This document shows positions 6,820 through 8,313 of a DNA stretch of 8,313 nucleotides, one piece after another. The position numbers and the translations under genes are program-made. The notes beneath the pieces are model-generated. The model was not told where the DNA came from and ran no database searches. It saw nothing but the letters and a program-made list of their open reading frames with translations. Position 1 is the stretch's first letter; each line of letters opens with the position of its first letter. Source of the stretch: Deltaproteobacteria bacterium (GTDB lineage: Bacteria; Desulfobacterota; DSM-4660; Desulfatiglandales; Desulfatiglandaceae); the NCBI GenBank assembly GCA_021159525.1, contig JAGHEC010000358.1, positions 1 through 8,313 on the forward strand, written 5' to 3'.

Positions 6820-8058
6820 ATGGCGCTCATCGTTCAGAAGTACGGCGGCACCTCGGTGGGGAGCATCGAAAAGATTCGCGCTGTTGCCGAGCGGGTAATC
6901 AACACTGCGAAACAGGGGCATCGGATGGTAGTGGTCCTGTCGGCCATGGCCGGTCAGACCGACGGCCTCATTCGACTGGCCCATCAATTGAACCGGGACC
7001 CGGATCCCAGGGAACTGGACGTGCTTATGTCAACGGGCGAGCAGGCAAGCGTGGCCCTTTTTGCCATTGCCGTGAAATCCATGGGTCATGAAGCCTGTTC
7101 GCTGCTTGGGTTTCAGGCAGGCATCCATACCGACGACCTGTACGGCAAGGCCCGCATCCACGATGTTGAACCAGGCCGGATCATAAGAAATTTGGATCAG
7201 GGCAGGATCGTGACCGTGGCAGGGTTCCAGGGGATCGACGGGCGAGGAGACATCACCACCCTGGGAAGGGGTGGTTCCGACACCACGGCCGTTGCCCTGG
7301 CAGCAGCCCTGAATGCAGACGTATGCGAGATCTATACGGACGTAAACGGGGTCTACACCACAGACCCCAACATCTGTCCCAAGGCAAGGAAGATGGATTT
7401 TATTGCCTATGACGAGATGCTGGAAATGGCGAGTCTGGGGGCCAAGGTCCTGGAGATCCGGTCTGTGGAATTCGCAAAGAAATTCAATGTGCCGATTCAC
7501 GTGAGATCAACCTTTGCCAACGAAAGGGGTACGATGGTGGTTGCTGAGACAAAGGATATGGAAAAGGTCGCAGTATCCGGAGTGGCCTATAACAAAAATG
7601 AGGCCAGGGTGACCATCCGCAAGGCACCGGATCAGCCGGGCATTGCGTCCCGGATATTTGAGCCTGTTTTCAAGGCCGGCATCGTGGTGGACATGATCGT
7701 GCAGAACACGAGCCAGGACGGCATGACCGATCTGACCTTCACTGTGCCCAAGACCGATTTCTACAAGACCATGAAGCTGGTCACCGACGTGGCCGTGAAA
7801 ATCGGGGCCGAGCGGGTCCTGGGCGACGAGGACATCGCCAAGGTATCCATTATCGGCGTGGGCATGCGCACCCACGCCGGGGTTGCCAAAAAAATGTTCG
7901 AGACCCTGGCCAGGGAAAATATCAACATTATCATGATCAGCACCTCGGAGATCAAGATATCCTGCGTCATTGAAGAAAAGTATACGGAACTGGCGGTGCG
8001 CGTTCTTCACAGCACCTTCGGACTGGATGCCGACCCCGGTAAAACATCGCAGCAATGA
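6820..8058 (+). CDS. lysC: Aspartate kinase
   Basis: Aspartokinase phosphorylates L-aspartate, the first committed step to lysine, threonine, methionine and diaminopimelate. It has 412 residues and the monofunctional two-part layout: an N-terminal amino-acid kinase domain (about 1-235) and two C-terminal ACT domains (about 263-335 and 341-400). Kinase motifs are KYGGTSVG (7-14), STGEQ (71-75), GFQGID (135-140), TTLGRGGSDTTA (146-157) and YTDVNGVYTTDP (172-183). The ACT segment with MISTSEIKIS (372-381) suggests feedback control by lysine and/or threonine. The start ATG has AGGA 6 bases upstream. No lysine riboswitch motif is apparent in the 151-base gap before it. An internal ribosome binding site may give a separate regulatory subunit. 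No fused homoserine dehydrogenase is present. Confidence 0.97.
   Translation: MALIVQKYGGTSVGSIEKIRAVAERVINTAKQGHRMVVVLSAMAGQTDGLIRLAHQLNRDPDPRELDVLMSTGEQASVALFAIAVKSMGHEACSLLGFQAGIHTDDLYGKARIHDVEPGRIIRNLDQGRIVTVAGFQGIDGRGDITTLGRGGSDTTAVALAAALNADVCEIYTDVNGVYTTDPNICPKARKMDFIAYDEMLEMASLGAKVLEIRSVEFAKKFNVPIHVRSTFANERGTMVVAETKDMEKVAVSGVAYNKNEARVTIRKAPDQPGIASRIFEPVFKAGIVVDMIVQNTSQDGMTDLTFTVPKTDFYKTMKLVTDVAVKIGAERVLGDEDIAKVSIIGVGMRTHAGVAKKMFETLARENINIIMISTSEIKISCVIEEKYTELAVRVLHSTFGLDADPGKTSQQ
7522..7536 (+). promoter_or_regulatory. Candidate internal translation start within lysC (beta-subunit-like)
   Basis: GAAAGGGG (7522-7529) lies 4 bases before an in-frame ATG at 7534 (codon 239). Initiation there would yield a 174-residue ACT-only protein ending at the lysC stop. 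In Bacillus subtilis and Corynebacterium glutamicum, aspartokinase beta subunits arise from an internal in-frame start at a similar place near codon 250. The sequence allows the same here, but the purine-rich match could be coincidental codon content. Confidence 0.35.
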
Positions 8059-8079
8059 AAAACGACCAAAGGGATCCAC

Positions 8080-8172
8080 ATGATCAAGGCCATTTCCAAG
8101 GATTCTCTCTTCATTATATGTTCGACCTTCAGTTTTCTTTTGGCGTGTGTCCATGATCACCCTGGGTATTGA
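8080..8172 (+). CDS. Possible small membrane or lipoprotein-like peptide overlapping the tsaD start
   Basis: I do not recognise a family. The 30-codon frame starts with ATG 22 bases after the lysC stop and is preceded by AAAGGGA (8068-8074) at 5-base spacing, a better site than the one before tsaD. The peptide has a short polar N-terminus with two lysines (MIKAISKDS), a hydrophobic stretch (LFIICSTFSFLLACV, about 10-24) and a polar tail (HDHPGY). FLLAC resembles a lipobox, with Cys22 as the possible lipidated residue. The frame runs over the tsaD ATG (8153) and ends 17 bases beyond it, in a different frame. It could be a real small protein, a leader for translational coupling of tsaD, or chance. 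Confidence 0.35.
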   Translation: MIKAISKDSLFIICSTFSFLLACVHDHPGY

Positions 8173-8313
8173 TACATCGTGCGACGATACGTCTGCCGGC
8201 GTGGTCAGGGACGGAAGGACGGTCCTGTCCAGCGTGGTCCATTCCCAGGTGCAAATCCATCATCCCCACGGGGGGGTGGTCCCGGAACTTGCATCACGGG
8301 AGCATATCCGAAA
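8153..8313 (+). CDS. tsaD: tRNA N6-adenosine threonylcarbamoyltransferase TsaD (partial, 5' end only)
   Basis: TsaD (Kae1/Qri7 family) transfers the threonylcarbamoyl moiety from threonylcarbamoyl-AMP to tRNA A37, working with TsaB and TsaE. Only the first 53 codons are in the window; the gene continues past the right edge with no internal stop. The start MITLGIDTSCDDTSAGVV matches the family's phosphate-1 region (often GIETSCDETA elsewhere). HHPHGGVVPELASREHI (36-52) matches the highly conserved H-x-x-x-GGVVPE-ASR-H signature. The ATG at 8153 lacks a clear Shine-Dalgarno; a GTG at 8147, two codons upstream, is an alternative. The possible small ORF at 8080-8172 overlaps it and could couple its translation to upstream ribosomes. 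Confidence 0.95.
   Translation, partial: MITLGIDTSCDDTSAGVVRDGRTVLSSVVHSQVQIHHPHGGVVPELASREHIR

Noticed and set aside
6114..6830. Long open frame on the minus strand across tsaE and the gap, whose part in repeat B resembles a frame in repeat A (LKRPA-RPGA-EKS-CP).
   Set aside because: The similarity follows from the repeat's DNA identity. A one-base gap between copies breaks the shared frame after CP, and most of the minus frame is antisense to well-supported tsaE. I do not call a protein.

Overview
The window looks like a housekeeping segment of a Gram-negative, moderately GC-rich chromosome. The gene order (phoH, membrane HD phosphohydrolase, ybeY, pdxJ, acpS, CBS protein, tsaE, lysC, tsaD) and the protein sequences fit a deltaproteobacterium (Desulfobacterota, sulfate-reducer-like). 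That placement is inference from family resemblance and synteny remembered without a search. All convincing genes are on the + strand and tightly packed, so most of the window probably behaves as one or two long operons.

Layout. Positions 1-267 are non-coding and hold one copy of a dispersed repeat. Then come yjbQ (268-696), phoH (705-1712), a large 7TM-HD cyclic-nucleotide phosphodiesterase gene (1748-4279), ybeY (4179-4634, overlapping the previous gene by about 100 bases), pdxJ (4640-5359), acpS (5361-5744), a two-CBS-domain protein (5746-6195) and tsaE (6192-6668). A 151-base gap follows, filled largely by the second repeat copy. Then come lysC (6820-8058), a possible 30-residue small ORF (8080-8172), and the first 53 codons of tsaD (8153 to the window end).

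Functional themes. RNA processing and ribosome quality: YbeY and PhoH. Nucleotide second messenger turnover: the HD protein. tRNA t6A modification: TsaE and TsaD. Cofactors and lipids: PdxJ for vitamin B6, AcpS for acyl carrier protein activation, YjbQ possibly linked to thiamine phosphate. Amino acids: LysC opens the aspartate family, which includes threonine, a t6A precursor.

Most unusual signals. (1) Two inverted copies of a roughly 110-125 bp element lie about 6.5 kb apart. They match at about 86% over a 94-column core counted by hand, share a long-range stem with one compensatory base pair, and one copy supplies the last five codons and stop of tsaE. (2) A well-initiated small ORF with a lipoprotein-like signal overlaps the start of tsaD. 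(3) A dual-coding HD/ybeY overlap contains an A8 tract. (4) A candidate internal start in lysC resembles the known beta-subunit starts of other aspartokinases. I see no mobile element genes, CRISPR array, tRNA or rRNA.
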